This document shows, in pieces, positions 8,705-17,606 of a stretch of DNA of 64,000 bases. The stretch is taken from positions 1 to 64,000 of the forward strand of contig CAUZFB010000003.1 of the NCBI GenBank assembly GCA_963579135.1, given 5' to 3'. The notes under the pieces are model-generated. The model did not search any database and was not told the DNA's origin. It was given only the letters and a program-made list of their open reading frames with translations. This DNA is from CALGTL01 sp963579135 (GTDB taxonomy: Bacteria > Chloroflexota > Dehalococcoidia > Lucifugimonadales > Australimonadaceae). The number at the start of each line of letters is the position of its first letter. Positions within the stretch are counted from its first letter, which is position 1. Position numbers and translations under genes: made by a program.

Positions 8705-9058
8705 ATGAAATACGCAATCGTAAAAACAGGCGGTAAACAGTATCGCGTCGAGCCCGGCGCCAGCATCACCGTTGAGAAAATCGCGGCAGATGAGGGCAGC
8801 ACCGTAGAGCTCGATCAAGTCCTTTTGGTCTCGGATGATTCGTCCACGACCATCGGGACCCCTACTGTAGAGGGTGCCAAGGTAGTCGCAGAGGTCGAAA
8901 CGCAGGCCAAGGGCGACAAGATCATCGTACTCAAATACAAGCGCAAGACACGCTATGCGGTGAAGACCGGGCACCGTCAACGTCTCACAAAGCTCGCTAT
9001 CAAGGAGATTGTGACGGCGGGCTCGAAGAGTGGAGAGCGAGCGACTGATGGCGCATAA
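8705..9058 (+). CDS. rplU: 50S ribosomal protein L21
   Basis: Binds 23S rRNA in the large subunit. The start MKYAIVKTGGKQYRV is the canonical L21 N-terminus, and KYKRKTRYAVKTGHRQ near residues 79-94 is the family signature. 117 residues, with a short C-terminal tail. I took the ATG at 8705 because upstream in-frame sequence lacks homology and contains the promoter. The 3-prime end overlaps rpmA by 11 bases, the usual L21-L27 pairing. Confidence 0.97.
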   Translation: MKYAIVKTGGKQYRVEPGASITVEKIAADEGSTVELDQVLLVSDDSSTTIGTPTVEGAKVVAEVETQAKGDKIIVLKYKRKTRYAVKTGHRQRLTKLAIKEIVTAGSKSGERATDGA

Positions 9059-9311
9059 GAAAGCTGGTGGTAGCAGCCGCAACGGACGAGATAGCAATTC
9101 GCAGCGGCTGGGCGTGAAGCGATTCGCCGGTGAGGCCGTGCGTGCCGGCACCATCATCATCAGGCAGCGTGGCACGAAAGTGCACGCGGGCCGGAACGTG
9201 GGCATCGGCCGCGACCACACGCTGTTTGCGCTGGTGGACGGTGTCGTTGAATTCGACCACGCCAGCAAGCTGCGCAAGCGCGCCAACGTGGCGCCGGCAG
9301 AGGTCGCCTAG
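9048..9311 (+). CDS. rpmA: 50S ribosomal protein L27
   Basis: Component of the large subunit near the peptidyl-transferase centre. The 87-residue product starts MAHKKAGGSSRNGRDSNSQR, the conserved L27 N-terminus, and has no N-terminal pre-sequence of the type processed by Prp protease in Firmicutes. The ATG lies inside the end of rplU and is preceded by AGAGCGAGCG. The stop is followed by 57 bases before rpmE. Confidence 0.97.
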   Translation: MAHKKAGGSSRNGRDSNSQRLGVKRFAGEAVRAGTIIIRQRGTKVHAGRNVGIGRDHTLFALVDGVVEFDHASKLRKRANVAPAEVA

Positions 9312-9368
9312 CACCTTCGAGGACTGCTGGCGCATCTGATTAGGTAACTGAACGAACGGAACGCAATT

Positions 9369-9575
9369 ATGAAGCTTGAGATTCATCCAACTTATTTCGA
9401 TGAGGCTGTTGTCACCTGCTCCTGCGGGAACACTTGGACGACGGGCGCTACGAAGCAGGCCATAAAGTTGGAGATCTGCTCCCAGTGCCACCCGTTCTTC
9501 ACGGGTGAACAGCGCATCATTGACACCGAGGGCCGCGTTGAGCGCCTGCGGCGCCGCTTCAACCTCAGCCAGTAA
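9369..9575 (+). CDS. rpmE: 50S ribosomal protein L31, zinc-containing form
   Basis: 68-residue L31. The zinc ligands Cys-x-Cys (CSCGN, near residues 17-19) and CSQCHP (37-42) are all present, so this is the C+ form. MKLEIHPTYFDEA is the typical beginning. It lies 57 bases after rpmA, probably in the same transcription unit, and a hairpin terminator follows. Confidence 0.96.
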   Translation: MKLEIHPTYFDEAVVTCSCGNTWTTGATKQAIKLEICSQCHPFFTGEQRIIDTEGRVERLRRRFNLSQ

Positions 9576-9613
9576 GCTGCTGCAGGTCACAAATAGGAGA
9601 GAAATTCTTGATT

Positions 9614-9640
9614 GCCCCAGCCCCGCTGGGGCGGTTTAGT
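9614..9640 (+). terminator. Hairpin terminator after rpmE
   Basis: GCCCCAGC (9614-9621) pairs perfectly with GCTGGGGC (9625-9632) around a three-base loop. The tail GGTTTAGTATT is only moderately T-rich, so efficiency is uncertain. Confidence 0.6.
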
Positions 9641-9674
9641 ATTAGAGCACTAGCGAAAAGCGACGGAGAGTAGA

Positions 9675-10592
9675 TTGGCTCACGAACACCAGCACGAACC
9701 CAGCACTTCCGCTTACGGTGGGCAGGCGGTCATTGAAGGCGTGATGATCCGCGGGCTCCACGTCTATTCGGTGGCGGCCCGCCATCCCGATGGCAGCATC
9801 CGTACACTCCTCAAGCCCGTACCCCAGTGGGCCATGAACAAGTGGCGCCGGGTTCCATTCCTCCGCGGCACGCTGGTGCTCGCGGAGAGTCTTACGATTG
9901 GTATGCGCGCGCTCACCTACTCTGCGCAGATCGCCGCTGGCGAGGACGACAACGATGAGCCACTGCCCGCGTGGTCGCTGGCGCTGACCATCGCGCTTTC
10001 GCTGACCCTCGGCATCGCGCTGTTCTTCGTGCTACCGCTCATCATCACTCACAACGCAATCGATCGCGTCACCGACAGCTCCATCCTCAGCAACCTAGGC
10101 GAGGGCGTTCTCCGCCTGCTGATCTTCTTCGCATACCTTAGCTTGCTCGGCATGATGCCGAGCATCAAGCGAGTGTTCGCGTACCACGCGGCGGAACATA
10201 TGTCGGTCCATGCGCACGAGGCGCTGCTGCCACTGGATAACGAGCATGTACGCATGTTCCCGGCCGCCCACCCACGTTGCGGAACGGCGTTCCTGCTGAC
10301 GGTCATGATCGTGTCGATCCTGATTTTCGCGCTGATGGGTACGCCCGATCTGCCGATCCGGATCGCATCACGCATCGTGTTCATCCCCGTGATCGCGGGA
10401 ATCTCGTACGAGGTGATTCGCTTCAACGCGAAGCATTCCGGCCATGCGCTGGTACGCATGTGGACGGTGCCGAGCCTGATGCTCCAGCGCCTGACGACCC
10501 GCCAGCCGGACGATGATCAAATCGAAGTTGCGATCACGGCGATGACTGCTGCGATCGAGGGCGACAAGACGGCCATCGCCGCCGCGAGCTAG
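9675..10592 (+). CDS. DUF1385 (YqhQ-like) integral membrane protein
   Basis: The 305-residue protein has the DUF1385 signature GGQAVIEGVMIRG at about residues 15-27 and the conserved FAYHAAEHMSVHAHE and HPRCGTAFLL segments. Hydrophobic stretches near 101-125, 143-160, 213-230 and 238-255 indicate four to five membrane spans. YqhQ-family genes commonly sit beside rpmE and prfA, as here with rpmE. The molecular role is unknown; the conserved His, Cys and Glu residues in the cytoplasmic loop could bind metal. TTG start with CGGAGAG upstream. Confidence 0.85.
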   Translation: MAHEHQHEPSTSAYGGQAVIEGVMIRGLHVYSVAARHPDGSIRTLLKPVPQWAMNKWRRVPFLRGTLVLAESLTIGMRALTYSAQIAAGEDDNDEPLPAWSLALTIALSLTLGIALFFVLPLIITHNAIDRVTDSSILSNLGEGVLRLLIFFAYLSLLGMMPSIKRVFAYHAAEHMSVHAHEALLPLDNEHVRMFPAAHPRCGTAFLLTVMIVSILIFALMGTPDLPIRIASRIVFIPVIAGISYEVIRFNAKHSGHALVRMWTVPSLMLQRLTTRQPDDDQIEVAITAMTAAIEGDKTAIAAAS

Positions 10593-10743
10593 GGCACGCT
10601 AGGGTCCTCGCACGACCGAGTACGACGGGGCACCGCACATGGCCCTGCCGTAGCGTAGGCGGCTACAATACGCGCGCTTTGACTGCGGGGACGCTGCGCT
10701 CTGCTGTCGTGAGCCTAGCCAAGCAGAGCAGGGGAGGTGTGTT

Positions 10744-11655
10744 GTGAAGATTCTCAGATTCAACGACGAGCGTGTGGGCGTGCTGGTCGACGGCAAGGGT
10801 GTCGTCGATGTCAGCGAGGCTATCTCCTCCCGGGAGGAGAAGGGGCCGCAGCGCGTGATGCAGCAGGTCATCGGCGAATGGGACGCGACGTTCCGGGCGC
10901 AATTCGAGTCGCTGTCCGCTAACGGTGATGGTGTGCCGTTGGAGAGCGTAACGCTGCTCAATCCGATCCCGCAGCCACGCAAGGTCCTGGCAGCATTTGC
11001 CAACTACCTGGACACGCCTGAGCGCAAGCCGGGCGACGTGCCCCTTGAGTTCTTCTACAAGTCACCGGAGACCGTGGGCCCCGAAGGTGAAGTGCGGTTG
11101 CTGGACATCCCTCCGGTCTATGTCTTCCAACCTGAGGCAGAGATTGCTTTCGTGATCGGAAACCATGCGAAAAACGTGTCGATCGATAACGCCTACGACC
11201 ACATCTTCGGGTACTGCCCGTTCGTGGATATCTCGGCTCGTGGGATGAACCGACGCACGCAGTTCCTGCCGAAGGGTCAAGACACGTACGCGCTGGTGGG
11301 GCCGTGGATTACGACGCGCGACGAAGTGGGCGACCCACACGTGCTGAACGTGAAGTCGTGGGTCAATGGCGGAGCACGCCAGGATTACAGCACGGCGGCC
11401 ATGGCCCGGAAGATCCCTGAGCAGCTGTCGTGGGTGAGTAAGTTCCTTCAGCTTCAGGGCGGCGACATCATCACGACGGGGACGTACCACGTGGGCCTGG
11501 GACCAATCAACGATGGAGACGTGTTCGAAATCGAAATCGAGAAGCTGGGCCGAGCACGATGGCACGTCAAGAGCGAAGGCCCCCGCAAGGACCCTGAGTT
11601 CCGCCCTGGCGTGACCCAAATCCCGAATGCCCCCTCCGGCTTCTCCCGCGTATAA
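10744..11655 (+). CDS. Fumarylacetoacetate hydrolase family protein
   Basis: A 303-residue FAH-superfamily enzyme. The C-terminal catalytic domain shows VFQPEAEIAFVIG (near 125-137) and FGYCPFVDISARGMNRR with acidic metal ligands, plus GDIITTGTYHVGLGPINDGD near the end. The superfamily cleaves C-C bonds or hydrates and decarboxylates 2-oxo acids in aromatic degradation; the exact substrate cannot be read from sequence. GTG start with a strong GGGGAGG upstream. A TACAAT box at 10664-10669 is a plausible -10. The neighbours do not form an obvious pathway. Confidence 0.85.
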   Translation: MKILRFNDERVGVLVDGKGVVDVSEAISSREEKGPQRVMQQVIGEWDATFRAQFESLSANGDGVPLESVTLLNPIPQPRKVLAAFANYLDTPERKPGDVPLEFFYKSPETVGPEGEVRLLDIPPVYVFQPEAEIAFVIGNHAKNVSIDNAYDHIFGYCPFVDISARGMNRRTQFLPKGQDTYALVGPWITTRDEVGDPHVLNVKSWVNGGARQDYSTAAMARKIPEQLSWVSKFLQLQGGDIITTGTYHVGLGPINDGDVFEIEIEKLGRARWHVKSEGPRKDPEFRPGVTQIPNAPSGFSRV

Positions 11656-11710
11656 TCTAACCGTCACAGAACGATGTGCGAGACGCGCGATGTTAGGTAG
11701 CTGATATGCG

Positions 11711-11737
11711 ACGGCGGCGGGGAACACTCGCCGCCGT
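11711..11737 (+). other. GC-rich hairpin between the FAH-family gene and osmC
   Basis: ACGGCGGCG (11711-11719) pairs perfectly with 11729-11737 around a 9-base loop. The tail lacks a T run, so it is a poor intrinsic terminator. A TATAAT at 11651-11656, which overlaps the previous stop codon, could start a transcript whose 5-prime leader contains this hairpin ahead of osmC. Confidence 0.4.
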
Positions 11738-11768
11738 TGGCTTTGCAGGCACCGATTAGGGGTGGTTC

Positions 11769-12173
11769 ATGGGCACGGTCATCGTCACAAATAAGACCAA
11801 GCTGATCCACCAGATCTCGGTGGACGGTCACACGTTGCTGAGCGACGAGCCCGAGCCCGTTGGCGACGACGGGGGCCCCGATCCCCACGAACTGCTGCTG
11901 GCTGGACTGGGTTCGTGCCAAGCGATCACACTGCGTTTGTACTGCGAGCGTAAGGGTTGGGATCTGGGCGAGGTGACGGTGACGGTAACCAACGAGCGGA
12001 TCGGCACCGGCATCGAGCGCATTGAGAGCCATATGACGGCGACGGGAGCGCTGGACGAGGAGCAGCGTCAGCGGCTAAAGGAGGTCATGGGTCGCTGTCC
12101 CATTAGCAAGCTGCTGAAGATTCAGCCGGAGATCATCGAGACGTTCACAGTCGTGTCCAAAGGGCCGGGCTAG
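11769..12173 (+). CDS. OsmC/Ohr family protein
   Basis: 134 residues. The two peroxidatic/resolving cysteines of the OsmC fold are present: Cys50 in GLGSCQA and Cys110 in GRCPISKLL. DGGPDPHELLLAGLGSC is the family core. OsmC/Ohr proteins reduce organic hydroperoxides with thiols; this one is closer to the YhfA-like group by its short length, so the substrate is open. ATG start with GGGGTGG upstream. Its TAG and the TAG of the convergent recN share the same CTAG palindrome, leaving no space for a terminator. Confidence 0.88.
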   Translation: MGTVIVTNKTKLIHQISVDGHTLLSDEPEPVGDDGGPDPHELLLAGLGSCQAITLRLYCERKGWDLGEVTVTVTNERIGTGIERIESHMTATGALDEEQRQRLKEVMGRCPISKLLKIQPEIIETFTVVSKGPG

Positions 12174-13897
12174 CGCCCCCCCTTGGAAGCCTCTGCTGCC
12201 TCCAACATCCGGCGCGCCGCGCCATCGATATCCTCATTGCGCTCGCCACCAAGCATCTCAGCGAGCTCGCCGACCCGAGCGGTGGCATCCAGCACAAGGG
12301 CGCCAGCGAACGTACGCTCGTCCTCGACTGCCTTCTGCACACGGAAGTGGCGGTCGGCGTAAGCAGCAATCTGGGGTAGGTGCGTGACACAGAGCACCTG
12401 CGCGGCGCCACCGAGCGCCCAGAGCTTGCGCCCGACGACCTCGCTGGCACGCGCGCCGATACCTGAATCGATCTCGTCGAATACCAGCGTGGGCACACCA
12501 GCCGTGGACCGGAGCGCGCTGATGAGCGCCAGCATGAGACGGGATGTCTCGCCACCGGACACCACCCGGGCAAGGGGTTTCAGGCCTTCGCCAGGATTCG
12601 TCTCCACCAAGAATTCAACGCGGTCGATGCCTGTGAGATCGAACTCGTAGCTGACGGCATCAGGGCACGCCAAGCCGTCCTCGCCCTCGCGTTGCGTGAT
12701 CTCGCAGGCGAAGCGCACCTGGGGCATACCGACGTCGACGAGATGCTCGAGCGTCGCCGCCGAGAGGCGCTCTGCGGCTTCGTAGCGAGCCTTCGAGAGC
12801 TCCCAGGCCTGCGTGCCGGCCCACTGGCGGGCGTTGGCTACCTGCGAGACGAGCGCTTCGCGGCGCTCGTCAGACGTCTCGTAGGCTTCGAGCTTCCGCT
12901 GCGCTTCTTCAGCGAAAGCCAACACAACCTCCTCGGTGTCGCCGTACTTGCGCTTGAGTCGCCGCACAGCCTCGATGCGGTCTTCGACGTCCTGCAGGCG
13001 GCCGGGGTCGCCACTGATGCCTTCAACGTAGGCCCGGATATCCCGTGCGGCCTCATTGAGCCGCGCAGCGGATTCCTCCAGGGCGTCGATATGACCAGCC
13101 AATTTGCCCGATGGATCCAGCGAGCGCCGCAGCGCCTGTACTGCTTGCCCGATAAGGTCATCGGCGTTGGTGGAATCACCATAAAGAGCTTCATACGCCG
13201 TCGAGCACGCCTCCTGGATCGAGTGAGCGTTGGCCAGCTCGTCGCGCTCACGCACGAGCGCTGCTTCCTCGCCGGGGACGAGACCTGCGTCGGCGATCTC
13301 GTTGACCTGGAAATCGAGAAGGTCCTTCTGCTGAGCGGCAGCACGACTGTCGGCCACGAGCTCTGCCAATTCAGCCTCGAGCGTTCGCACGGCTGCGACG
13401 GCCTGCTCGACGGCAGGGCGCAGCCCTGTGTCGATGGCGTGGGAGTCGAGCATGACAAGCTGGAAGGTGGGATCCAGGAGTGACAGGTGCGTACCCTGAC
13501 CGTGAATGTCCACGAGGGTGACGCCGATCCCACGCACGACGCTAACGGGAACTGCCCGCCCGTTCAGCCGCGATACGGTACGCCCTTCGCGGTGCGTCTC
13601 GCGGAAGAGAACGATGGCTCCCTCGTCGTCGAGGTCTACTCCGGTCGTTGCAAGGGCAGCGGTGAGCGCTGGGCTTGGTTGGCGCACCTGGAAGGTAGCC
13701 TCCACCGAGGCGGCATCGGCGCCCGCGCGAATCAGCGAGCGGTCGGCGGCCCCGCCGAGGACGAACTCCAGGGCGTCCACCAACAGCGATTTGCCCGCAC
13801 CCGTTTCGCCAGTGACGACGTTGAGCGCATGACCAAGCTCGAGCCGGGTGTGCTCGATCACGGCGAGATTGCGGACGGTGAGCTCGATAAGCATCAC
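12170..13897 (-). CDS. recN: DNA repair protein RecN
   Basis: SMC-like ATPase acting early in double-strand-break repair. Walker A GETGAGKSLLVDALEF is near residues 30-45, the ABC signature VVSGGETSRLMLAL near 445-460, and Walker B VLVFDEIDSGIGA near 485. The middle (about 150-390) is a coiled-coil arm rich in Glu, Ala and Arg. 575 residues, normal length. Start is GTG (13897) or the adjacent ATG (13894); there is no Shine-Dalgarno sequence, but a TATAAT lies 5 bases upstream of the GTG, suggesting leaderless expression independent of the upstream eamA gene. Confidence 0.95.
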   Translation of the reverse strand: MMLIELTVRNLAVIEHTRLELGHALNVVTGETGAGKSLLVDALEFVLGGAADRSLIRAGADAASVEATFQVRQPSPALTAALATTGVDLDDEGAIVLFRETHREGRTVSRLNGRAVPVSVVRGIGVTLVDIHGQGTHLSLLDPTFQLVMLDSHAIDTGLRPAVEQAVAAVRTLEAELAELVADSRAAAQQKDLLDFQVNEIADAGLVPGEEAALVRERDELANAHSIQEACSTAYEALYGDSTNADDLIGQAVQALRRSLDPSGKLAGHIDALEESAARLNEAARDIRAYVEGISGDPGRLQDVEDRIEAVRRLKRKYGDTEEVVLAFAEEAQRKLEAYETSDERREALVSQVANARQWAGTQAWELSKARYEAAERLSAATLEHLVDVGMPQVRFACEITQREGEDGLACPDAVSYEFDLTGIDRVEFLVETNPGEGLKPLARVVSGGETSRLMLALISALRSTAGVPTLVFDEIDSGIGARASEVVGRKLWALGGAAQVLCVTHLPQIAAYADRHFRVQKAVEDERTFAGALVLDATARVGELAEMLGGERNEDIDGAARRMLEAAEASKGGR

Positions 13898-13902
13898 GGG
13901 CG

Positions 13903-13908
13903 ATTATA
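13903..13908 (-). promoter_or_regulatory. Probable leaderless -10 box for recN
   Basis: TATAAT on the minus strand ends five bases before GTG and eight before the following ATG. Transcription would start at the initiation codon. It sits in the 18-base gap after the EamA gene, so recN could be transcribed separately from the operon upstream. Confidence 0.5.
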
Positions 13909-13915
13909 GGGCCGG

Positions 13916-14821
13916 TTACGCCTTGGGCACGCTTGGCGCGCTGGTTCCTTCGCCCTTGATTCCCAGATATACGCCGAGCAACACGAGCGCACCGCCGGGA
14001 ACCACCGTCCACGATGGCGTTTCGCCAAGGACGGGGATGGCGAGAAGCGTGGCGACGATGGGCTCGGCGCGAACGGCGAGGGCGACATTGGTGGCGGATA
14101 CGTGGCCGAGCGACCAGTTCAGCAGCGAGTGGCCGATGGCCTGGGGAACGAGGGCGGTAACGAAGATCCAAAAGTAGGTTCCTGACGGCAACCCCAGCAT
14201 GGGCGCGCCAGAAACCAGAGCGCCAGCGAGCAGCGCGATGGCAGCGGCAGTGTAGGCGACAGTGACGTAGGGCAGGTTCCCCACGCTCCGGCGAGCCTTG
14301 CGCCCAATGAGCATGTGGATGCCAACCACGACGGCGCCTGTGAGGGCGAGTCCGTCCCCGAGCAGGCGGCGGTCGCTCCAGTCGAGGTCGCCAAACGCCA
14401 GCACGCCACCGCCCGCGAGGCTGATGACGATGGCGGCGATGGTCATCGGCCTGACGCGCTCGCGGAGGACTAGGTGGGAACCTGCGGCGACGAAGATGGG
14501 CGACATGGTTACAAGCAGGACGGAGCTGGCAACGGACGTGAGCGAAAGCGATGCTGTCCACACGGCGAAATGGGTGGCGAGAAAGAGTCCCGAGATCGAC
14601 AGCAGCAGGATGTCAGGCCACGTGAGGCCAAACAATTCGCCACGCGCACGGAGCAGCGTTGGTACTGCAACCATCCCCGCTGCCAACAGCATGCGATAGG
14701 CAGCGAAGGTCAACGGATCGGTATCAGCGAGGCGTATGAAGATGGCGACGGCGGATACGCTGGCGACACCGACACCCAGCCAGGCGTAAGTGATCGCCAT
14801 AGGGGTGTCGCGGGGCGGCAT
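13916..14821 (-). CDS. EamA/DMT-superfamily transporter
   Basis: 301 residues with ten predicted membrane spans in two EamA repeats (first about residues 10-145, second about 155-290). The TSVASSVLLVTMSPIFVA segment and RAEPIVATLLAIPVLGE at the equivalent place in the second repeat are typical of the family. Members export amino acids, purines or other small metabolites; the substrate is not predictable. Start at 14821, eight bases after the alaX stop, or at an internal ATG (14800, MAITYAWLG); neither has a clear ribosome-binding site, consistent with coupling. Confidence 0.85.
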   Translation of the reverse strand: MPPRDTPMAITYAWLGVGVASVSAVAIFIRLADTDPLTFAAYRMLLAAGMVAVPTLLRARGELFGLTWPDILLLSISGLFLATHFAVWTASLSLTSVASSVLLVTMSPIFVAAGSHLVLRERVRPMTIAAIVISLAGGGVLAFGDLDWSDRRLLGDGLALTGAVVVGIHMLIGRKARRSVGNLPYVTVAYTAAAIALLAGALVSGAPMLGLPSGTYFWIFVTALVPQAIGHSLLNWSLGHVSATNVALAVRAEPIVATLLAIPVLGETPSWTVVPGGALVLLGVYLGIKGEGTSAPSVPKA

Positions 14822-14828
14822 ATGGGGA

Positions 14829-15560
14829 CTACGCGTCTTCGATGACGAGACGGAGACGTTTATTGATCCGCCCTTTGGACTCGTGGCCGACTATGCGGAT
14901 GCGGCCGACGTCACGTGTGTTGGCGACGTGGGTGCCACCGTCGGCCTGGACGTCTAGGCCGTTGATGTCGACGACGCGGACCTCAGGGATCCCTTCAGGG
15001 AGGAGGTTGATCTTGGTGCGGATAAGGTCTGGGTGCGCGAAGGCGGCATCACGGGGGAGGAAGCGCACGCTGATGTCGCGGGCGGCGGTGATTTCGGCGT
15101 TGGCGAGCTCTTCGACGCGCTCCGCGAAATCAGCGGTCATGTTCTCGAACTCAAAGTCCATACGGCCAGCCAGAGGCGTCATGTTCCCACCGGTCACGTG
15201 GGCGCCGAAGTCGCGCCAGATGACACCGCACAGGATGTGCAGCGCGGTATGCGTCCTCATCAACGCGTGCCGATTACCCCAGTCCACCACGCCAGTCACC
15301 CGAGCGCCCACGAGGACTTGCGCGCCTTCTGGAGAGAGCCTGCCGTCAAGCTCATGAACGATCTCTCCGTCCTTTCGGCTGACCTTGGTGACGTTGGCCT
15401 TGGCATCGCCGAAGGTGAGCGTGCCGATGTCGCATGGCTGGCCACCACCGCCGGGGTAGAACGCAGTGCGGTCGAGCGTCACCAGCGCTCCGTCAACGCC
15501 CGTGACCGTAGCATCGAACTCACGCACGAAGGCGTCGGTTTGGGAGATCAGTTCAGTCAT
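14829..15560 (-). CDS. alaX: Alanyl-tRNA editing protein, AlaX-type
   Basis: Free-standing homologue of the AlaRS editing domain that deacylates mischarged tRNA(Ala). The zinc motif HTALH is at residues 104-108 and FYPGGGGQPCDIG at 34-46. The second zinc motif, usually Cys-x-x-x-His, reads DGGTH (Asp207 to His211), so one classical Cys ligand is Asp. 243 residues matches AlaX-M size. It lies between mmgE (18 bases upstream) and the EamA gene, probably one transcript, with no functional link apparent. Confidence 0.85.
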   Translation of the reverse strand: MTELISQTDAFVREFDATVTGVDGALVTLDRTAFYPGGGGQPCDIGTLTFGDAKANVTKVSRKDGEIVHELDGRLSPEGAQVLVGARVTGVVDWGNRHALMRTHTALHILCGVIWRDFGAHVTGGNMTPLAGRMDFEFENMTADFAERVEELANAEITAARDISVRFLPRDAAFAHPDLIRTKINLLPEGIPEVRVVDINGLDVQADGGTHVANTRDVGRIRIVGHESKGRINKRLRLVIEDA

Positions 15561-15578
15561 GGCAACGTGGCATCGAGG

Positions 15579-16919
15579 CTAGGCTTTGACCATAAGCTTG
15601 GTCACCTGCTTGACGTCGGTTGCCCAGTCCAACGCCCAGATGGCGGAGAGAAGTTCGTCGGCCTGGGTCTGGCCGATAATCTCACTGGCCAAAGCTGAGT
15701 ACTTGGTCTCGAGCGCCTCGTCACTCATGGGGTTCTCAGGCGAGCCAGAGGCGTGCTCGGTGGTGGTCTCGACGGTGGAGCCGTCGGTAAGGGTGATGAC
15801 GACGCGCGCGGCTTCTTCTTTCATGCTGGCATCAACCTCAGCCGAGACCTTAGCGCGGACCGCGGAGATCACAGGGTCGAGAACTTTGGCGTCGGTGAAC
15901 TGGGCATCATGGCCAGCGCCGTCGACAAGGGCGGCAGCGGCGCAATGCTGGAACGAGAATTTTCCTTCCAGGGCTCTACGGGGTTCGGCTCGGTTCATGA
16001 GCTCCAGTACCAAGGGATGTACGTGCGCCTTGATGGCCACAACGTTCTCCGGCTTGAGGTTGTGGTTGTTGCGCAGCTTAATGACGGCATCCTGGATCGG
16101 ATGGGAGACGACTCCGTTGGCGTAGGGCTTGAGACCATTGTTGGCGAACGCCCAGCGTTCGCCCCATCCGCCATTGAGCTCATCCTCCCTATGGCCAGCG
16201 GCGGAGAGTACCTCCCAAAAACCACGACGGCCACCGATGATGTCATCCGGCCCCGTGAAGCCTGCTTTGGCGAGCAATGCCGCCTGGAGACCGTTGCTAG
16301 CGGCCTTTGCGGGGTGCAACGCTTTGGTGTCGGAACCGAAGACCTCACGAACACCGCTGGCTTGAGTGCCCCCGGTTGCAAGCGCATTGAACATCTGGTC
16401 GGACGTGAGGCCCAGGAGCCAACCCGCACCGGCGACCGCCCCGAAAACGCCTGCCGTACCCGTGATGTGCCAGCCCGCGTCGTAGTGCCACGGGTGCACG
16501 GACATGGAAAGTCGGCAAGCGACCTCTGCGCCTATGGCGAACGCCGCCAGGGCGTCACGTCCCGATGCGCCGATGTCCTCGGCGAGCGCAAGAACGGCAG
16601 GCCAAATCGGGGCAGTGGGGTGCAGCACAGTGGGGAAGTGAGTGTCGTCGTAGTCCTGAAGGTGGGCCATGTACCCGTTCAACAGCGCTGCGATAGTTGG
16701 GCTCGTCCGTAGACCGGAGCCGATGGCCGTCGCGCGTGCCTTGGCACCTTCTTCGCGTGCCCAGTCTGTCAGCGCCAAAACTGGCACGGCGCCTGCGGCT
16801 GAGATGGCGATAGCTAACATGTTCACCAGCGTCCGCTTGGACTCGTGGTAGATCCAGTCGGGCAGGCTATCTGCCTGGGTGTTGGTGATGTGCTGTGCGA
16901 GGGTCTGCGTGGCCGTCAT
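15579..16919 (-). CDS. MmgE/PrpD family protein
   Basis: 446 residues with the all-alpha MmgE/PrpD N-terminal domain (SAAGAVPVLALTDW, LLNGYMAHLQDYDDTH near 80-95, HPTAPIWPAVLALAE) and the C-terminal domain (HPAKAASNGLQAALLAKAGF, FKPYANG-like LKPYANGVVSHP). The family includes 2-methylcitrate dehydratase, cis-aconitate decarboxylase and iminodisuccinate epimerase, so the substrate is uncertain without active-site comparison. AAAGGACACC precedes the ATG. First gene of the run mmgE-alaX-eamA. Confidence 0.85.
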   Translation of the reverse strand: MTATQTLAQHITNTQADSLPDWIYHESKRTLVNMLAIAISAAGAVPVLALTDWAREEGAKARATAIGSGLRTSPTIAALLNGYMAHLQDYDDTHFPTVLHPTAPIWPAVLALAEDIGASGRDALAAFAIGAEVACRLSMSVHPWHYDAGWHITGTAGVFGAVAGAGWLLGLTSDQMFNALATGGTQASGVREVFGSDTKALHPAKAASNGLQAALLAKAGFTGPDDIIGGRRGFWEVLSAAGHREDELNGGWGERWAFANNGLKPYANGVVSHPIQDAVIKLRNNHNLKPENVVAIKAHVHPLVLELMNRAEPRRALEGKFSFQHCAAAALVDGAGHDAQFTDAKVLDPVISAVRAKVSAEVDASMKEEAARVVITLTDGSTVETTTEHASGSPENPMSDEALETKYSALASEIIGQTQADELLSAIWALDWATDVKQVTKLMVKA

Positions 16920-17051
16920 GGTGTCCTTTGGTCTTACGGGATCGAATCTCGGGAATCATACGGGGAATGCCCGGACGCACAGCGAGGCGGCCACCTCCAA
17001 GAGAACCGCCTCGCGTTCGGTTTCGGTGTGCGCTCAGGCTTGGGAGGCCTT

Positions 17052-17570
17052 TTACGCCTCGAGAGCGTTGGGGATGTTGGCGGCCAGCATCTCCTCAGCG
17101 GGCGAGAGGACACGCTGCCCAGCGTGGATTACGTTGAGCACGCTGAGTACCTGCTCTTCAAGCTTGGCGAGGGAGTCTTGCGCGAACTGGTCAGCGCCCG
17201 CCTGCTTCTTGCGGGCTTGACCTTCGACCGCCTGCAGCAAACGAGCGGCTCGTTCCTCTGCCGCTGCGACGATCTCATCGCCACGCTTCTTCGCGAGCTT
17301 CAGGAGCTCGCTTTCGTCGACTAGCGCACGAGCGTCGGTCTCGGCCACCGCTCGGATGCGACGCGCGTCGAGCATGGTCTGATTGATGATCTGCTCGCGA
17401 CGTTCGAGGACCTCTTGGGCCTCCTGTACGTTGCGCGGCACGGCAAGCCGCATCTGGTCGATCAGCCCCTCCAAGCGCTCTGCGTCGATCATCGCGCGTC
17501 CCGTGATTGGCATACGCTTCGCCTGCGTGGTCATCACTTCAAGTCTGTCGATATGCTCCAGAATGTCCAT
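17052..17570 (-). CDS. Coiled-coil protein of unknown function downstream of coaD
   Basis: I do not recognise a named family. The 172 residues are almost entirely charged alpha-helix: heptad-like stretches at about 40-70 (VQEAQEVLERREQIINQ) and 85-145 (AKKRGDEIVAAAEERAARLL) look like the stalk of an F-type ATPase b subunit or a DivIVA-like scaffold, but there is no membrane anchor. A strong GGAGGATGGGAAG precedes the ATG. It follows rsmD and coaD on the same strand after 36 bases. Similar helical proteins occur next to coaD in other Gram-positive-type genomes from memory; function is not established. Confidence 0.65.
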   Translation of the reverse strand: MDILEHIDRLEVMTTQAKRMPITGRAMIDAERLEGLIDQMRLAVPRNVQEAQEVLERREQIINQTMLDARRIRAVAETDARALVDESELLKLAKKRGDEIVAAAEERAARLLQAVEGQARKKQAGADQFAQDSLAKLEEQVLSVLNVIHAGQRVLSPAEEMLAANIPNALEA

Positions 17571-17606
17571 CTTCCCATCCTCCTTACCGATTGCTTGCCC
17601 TATAGC

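Noticed and set aside
13542..14561. Minus-strand open frame of 339 codons over recN and the EamA gene
   Set aside because: Arg/His-rich composition typical of an out-of-frame GC-rich shadow; the overlapping recN and EamA frames have clear family motifs.
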